Of a stretch of 64,000 nt of DNA, positions 61,598-64,000 are shown piece by piece. Source of the DNA: Allomuricauda sp. (lineage in GTDB: Bacteria > Bacteroidota > Bacteroidia > Flavobacteriales > Flavobacteriaceae); contig NZ_PABT01000023.1 in assembly GCF_002699205.1 (NCBI RefSeq), positions 62,001 to 126,000 of the forward strand, read 5' to 3'. Numbering within the stretch: the stretch's first letter is position 1; every line of letters starts with the position of its first letter. The translations under genes and the position numbers were made by a program. The notes beneath the pieces were generated by a model. The model saw only the letters and a list, made by a program, of their open reading frames with translations, was not told where the DNA came from and searched no databases.

Positions 61598-62025
61598 TAC
61601 TGTGGAATTTTGATGGGTTCAAAACGTTTGTACCTGTAGGTGATGCCCTCTTGGTTGGTTACCGAAAAAGTCAAGGAATCCAATTGTACCAGTTTTTCTT
61701 CCCATTCACTCAGTTCCGTTGAATAGCGTAGAATAATGGTTTCGTTGCCATTGGATTTTGATATGGTAAACCCTTCCATATCTTTTGAGGTATCGTAAGT
61801 ACCATCAAATTTAGGTTTCATTTTTTTTCTATATCCCTTCCTGTCTTTCAATTGAATAAAATCGATGTTCGGGTTTATGCCATATTCCTTTATGGAACCA
61901 TCAGGGAATTCCACTTCGGCAATTTCCCAGTATCCGTTCAAATAATGTAAGTTATCTTCATTTATGGCCTGGTCATTGCATCCCAGCAACATTAAAACCA
62001 ATAAAAAGGAAAGAATTCGTCTCAT
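61597..62025 (-). CDS. Lipocalin-like lipoprotein
   Basis: A 142-residue lipoprotein (LLVLMLLGCND) with the opening YLNGYWEIAEVEFPDGSIKE typical of the lipocalin-like/Spi-type beta-barrels and a closing strand ITYRYKRFEPI. Located between recF (4 bp) and the DUF721 gene (1-bp overlap), so it is co-transcribed with DNA-maintenance genes although it goes to the envelope. Ligand unknown. Confidence 0.8.
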   Translation of the reverse strand: MRRILSFLLVLMLLGCNDQAINEDNLHYLNGYWEIAEVEFPDGSIKEYGINPNIDFIQLKDRKGYRKKMKPKFDGTYDTSKDMEGFTISKSNGNETIILRYSTELSEWEEKLVQLDSLTFSVTNQEGITYRYKRFEPIKIPQ

Positions 62026-62029
62026 GGTG

Positions 62030-63109
62030 CTACAAGTTAAATATTTTATAGCTCTGATGGATGTTTTTTACAACATCTTCGGTTCTGTCAGCATGGGTGT
62101 CACTAATAAAAATTTGACCAAAATTATCATCTTTGACCAAGCCAACGATATGGGAAACCCGATTTTCGTCCAGTTTGTCGAAAATATCATCCAACAATAA
62201 AATGGGGGTGGTGTCGGCCAATTCTTTAATAAAATGAAATTGTGCCAATTTCAGGGCTATCAAGAAGGATTTTTGTTGGCCTTGGCTTCCAAATTTTTTG
62301 ATGGGATGCCCGGCTATCGTAAAGCTTAGGTCATCTTTATGTATGCCAACAGAGGTGTATTGCAATGCACGGTCCTTTTCAATATTCCGTGCCAAAAGGT
62401 TTGAAAGCGTATCATCGCCAAGTTGGCTCTCATAGGAAAGGTCTATCTGTTCATTCTTCTCGGAAATATTTTGATATTGTTCTTTGAAAATGGGTAAAAA
62501 TGCCTCAATGAACTCAACCCTTTTTTGATGGATGGCCGTTCCCAAACCGTTCATTTGCTCATTGTAAATATCCAAAGTATCGGGGTCAAAAGTATGGTTG
62601 GCCGCAAAATATTTGAGCAGGGAATTTCGCTGGGACACCACTTTGTTGTATTTGATGAGGTTTTGCAGATATACCTTGTCGGATTGCGAAATGACACCAT
62701 CAATGAATTTCCTTCGGGTCTCGCTTCCTTCCAGGATAAGGTCGCGATCCGAGGGAGAAATGATCACCAATGGTAAAAAACCAATGTGCTCAGAAAATTT
62801 TTCGTAGGGTTTTCCATTGCGTTTTATCACCTTTTTGGTCCCTTTTTTGAAGGAGCAAAGTATTTTTTCCGTTCGGTTGTGCTTCTCAAATTCACCCTCG
62901 ACGACAAAAAAATCGGTGCCGTGCTTTATGTTCTGCGTGGAAACCGGATTAAAGTAGCTTTTGCCAAAGCACAAAAGGTAAATAGCATCCAAAACATTGG
63001 TCTTTCCAACTCCATTGTCACCCACCAAACAGTTGATCACAGGGTCAAAATCCAGTGTCTTGGAGTCGAAATTCTTGTAATTGACTAAAGATAAATGTCT
63101 TAAAAACAT
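62030..63109 (-). CDS. recF: DNA replication and repair protein RecF
   Basis: An SMC-like ATPase that loads RecA at gaps with RecOR. Walker [21 protein letters not shown] is at about 28-47, the signature [20 protein letters not shown] and Walker [15 protein letters not shown] are intact, and [12 protein letters not shown] closes the domain. 359 residues. First gene of the run recF/lipocalin-like/DUF721, divergent from the membrane TPR gene. dnaA and dnaN are not adjacent. Confidence 0.97.
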   Translation of the reverse strand: MFLRHLSLVNYKNFDSKTLDFDPVINCLVGDNGVGKTNVLDAIYLLCFGKSYFNPVSTQNIKHGTDFFVVEGEFEKHNRTEKILCSFKKGTKKVIKRNGKPYEKFSEHIGFLPLVIISPSDRDLILEGSETRRKFIDGVISQSDKVYLQNLIKYNKVVSQRNSLLKYFAANHTFDPDTLDIYNEQMNGLGTAIHQKRVEFIEAFLPIFKEQYQNISEKNEQIDLSYESQLGDDTLSNLLARNIEKDRALQYTSVGIHKDDLSFTIAGHPIKKFGSQGQQKSFLIALKLAQFHFIKELADTTPILLLDDIFDKLDENRVSHIVGLVKDDNFGQIFISDTHADRTEDVVKNIHQSYKIFNL

Positions 63110-63187
63110 AAAATTTGGAGAAACATTTTGGAATTAAAAGATGCTCCCTCGGAAAAGGGATTCCAAAAATAACGAATAAATTACCTT

Positions 63188-63215
63188 TTGGTTTTGGATA
63201 AAAACTTTATTTTTG
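63188..63215 (+). promoter_or_regulatory. Promoter of the membrane TPR gene
   Basis: TTG (63188-63190), 17-bp spacer, TATTTTTG (63208-63215): full consensus match, start about 15 nt before the ATG at 63236. Confidence 0.68.
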
Positions 63216-63235
63216 CGCGACCAATTAAATGACGG

Positions 63236-63997
63236 ATGGCAACATACAAGAAGAGAGGCTTTAAGCCAAAAAATAAGGAAGAGGAAGCTCAGATAGAAGA
63301 ACACGACAGCACAACTGCTGAAGTTTTCAATACTTTGGACGAAAGTGCTTCCAAAACCGAAGCGTGGGTTCAAAAGAACCAGAACTATATTTTGGGCGTT
63401 ATCGGTGTAATTGCCGTGGGTGTTTTGGCCTATTTGGGCTATCACCAATTTATCCAAAACCCGAAAGAAGCTTCTGCAGCAAATGAACTTTTTTATCCAC
63501 AACAATATTTTGACCAAGCTTTGGCAAGTGAATCAGAGAGGGATTCCTTGTTTACATTGGCATTGAACGGAGCTCAGGGAAAATATGGGTTCTTGGATAT
63601 AATTGAGGAATACAACGGGACCAAAGCAGCCAATTTGGCCAAGTATTCTGCGGGTATGACCTATTTGAACCTGAAGCAGTACGATCAGGCCATTTCATAT
63701 TTGGAGGACTTTTCGTCCGATGACGACATTATGGGGGCGATGGCCAAAGGTGGAATTGGAGATGCTTTTTCCCAATTGAACCAGCCTGAGGACGCATTGG
63801 ATTACTACGAAAAAGCCATTGCTCATAGTGATAATGAGTTTACCGCACCGCGATTTATGTACAAAGCGGGTGTAGTTGCCTTGGATTTGGGAGAGAAAAG
63901 CAAAGCCAGGGAATACTTTGAGCGAATCAAGGAAGAGTACCCAGATTCGCAAGAAGCCAATGGTATTGATGCCCTTATCGGATTGGCGCAAAACTAA
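63236..63997 (+). CDS. Membrane-anchored TPR protein (YfgM-like)
   Basis: A 253-residue protein with an acidic/basic N-terminal segment, one membrane helix (about 50-71, YILGVIGVIAVGVLAYLGYH) and four or five TPR units (for example LAKYSAGMTYLNLKQYDQAI, AKGGIGDAFSQLNQPEDALD, YKAGVVALDLGEKSKAREYF). N-in, C-out topology resembles YfgM, a helper at the Sec translocon, but identity is not shown. Complete in the window; the stop is three bases before the right edge. Flavobacteria often have ribH after this gene. Confidence 0.85.
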   Translation: MATYKKRGFKPKNKEEEAQIEEHDSTTAEVFNTLDESASKTEAWVQKNQNYILGVIGVIAVGVLAYLGYHQFIQNPKEASAANELFYPQQYFDQALASESERDSLFTLALNGAQGKYGFLDIIEEYNGTKAANLAKYSAGMTYLNLKQYDQAISYLEDFSSDDDIMGAMAKGGIGDAFSQLNQPEDALDYYEKAIAHSDNEFTAPRFMYKAGVVALDLGEKSKAREYFERIKEEYPDSQEANGIDALIGLAQN

Positions 63998-64000
63998 AAC

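Noticed and set aside
1-64000. CRISPR arrays, tRNA/rRNA genes, IS elements, prophage, toxin-antitoxin or restriction systems
   Set aside because: None seen: no regular direct repeats with spacers, no cloverleaf with a TTCGANTC-type arm in the gaps, no transposase, integrase or methylase domains in any frame.

Overview
The window is chromosomal DNA from a member of the Bacteroidota, almost certainly the family Flavobacteriaceae. The evidence is a gliding-motility gene (gldI), RNase Y, a 6S-Flavo-type RNA, Bacteroidetes families (DUF4105, DUF3810, DUF2795, GH97, OstA-like, CCC-motif membrane proteins), promoters of the TAnnTTTG type, and A-rich leaders largely without Shine-Dalgarno sites. A marine Muricauda/Allomuricauda-like genus fits best, but that is a guess from protein style. 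There are no tRNA or rRNA genes, CRISPR arrays, insertion sequences, prophages or plasmid genes. This is a dense housekeeping region.

Layout. 0-6.6 kb: partial meaB, ohr, an ECF sigma/anti-sigma/surface-protein operon, msrA, small secreted or membrane proteins and an orphan HisKA_2 kinase. 6.7-15 kb (mostly minus): secA, a DUF2795 protein, a cobalamin adenosyltransferase, a 53-residue membrane protein, a methyltransferase-like relic, an Uup-type ABC-F ATPase and a DUF4105 protein. 15-19.2 kb: pssA with a PH-domain protein, facing lptB, an AhpD-like protein, tatC and kdsD. 19.3-27.4 kb: recQ, a CCC/CCC/DUF2752 cysteine-rich membrane cluster, an Smr protein, a lipoprotein, a cysteine desulfurase, a secreted protein and an M23 peptidase. 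27.5-31.9 kb: a coiled-coil gene, zapA, 6S RNA, rny, a secreted repeat protein and a CBS protein. 31.9-41.2 kb (all minus): DUF349, aroE, two tandem DUF368 carriers, a TPR protein, a class III aminotransferase and an OstA-like protein. 41.5-50.4 kb: dps, a GH97 glycosidase, and trmH-type methyltransferase/M48/rel/fur/purA. 50.4-64 kb: a DUF6503 lipoprotein, two amidohydrolase-like proteins, a DUF3810 protease, a cyclophilin-FKBP fusion, gldI, nrnA, a PhoD-like protein, ndk, DUF721 (DciA-like), a lipocalin-like lipoprotein, recF and a membrane TPR protein.

How the genes fit together. Many act on the cell envelope: kdsD, lptB and the OstA-like protein for lipopolysaccharide, pssA for phospholipid, DUF368 for undecaprenyl-phosphate recycling, secA and tatC for export, M23/M48/DUF3810 peptidases, and PPIases for periplasmic folding and gliding. 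A second group handles nucleotides and RNA: rel, purA, ndk, nrnA, rny, 6S RNA. Rel (ppGpp metabolism) lies in the same orientation as purA, whose product is a known ppGpp target in other bacteria. A third group protects against oxidants: ohr, msrA, dps, the AhpD-like protein and a Fur/PerR-family regulator.

No complete novel defence or mobile system is visible. The points most worth following are the sigma-factor operon whose surface protein carries a long charged helix inside a beta-rich adhesin-type fold, the secreted DUF7477-like repeat protein, the amidohydrolase pair with lost metal ligands, the CCC/CCC/DUF2752 cluster, tandem DUF368 paralogues, a methyltransferase relic without its AdoMet site, zinc-finger-less RecQ, three consecutive convergent gene pairs that share their stop codons, and predicted leaderless transcripts.
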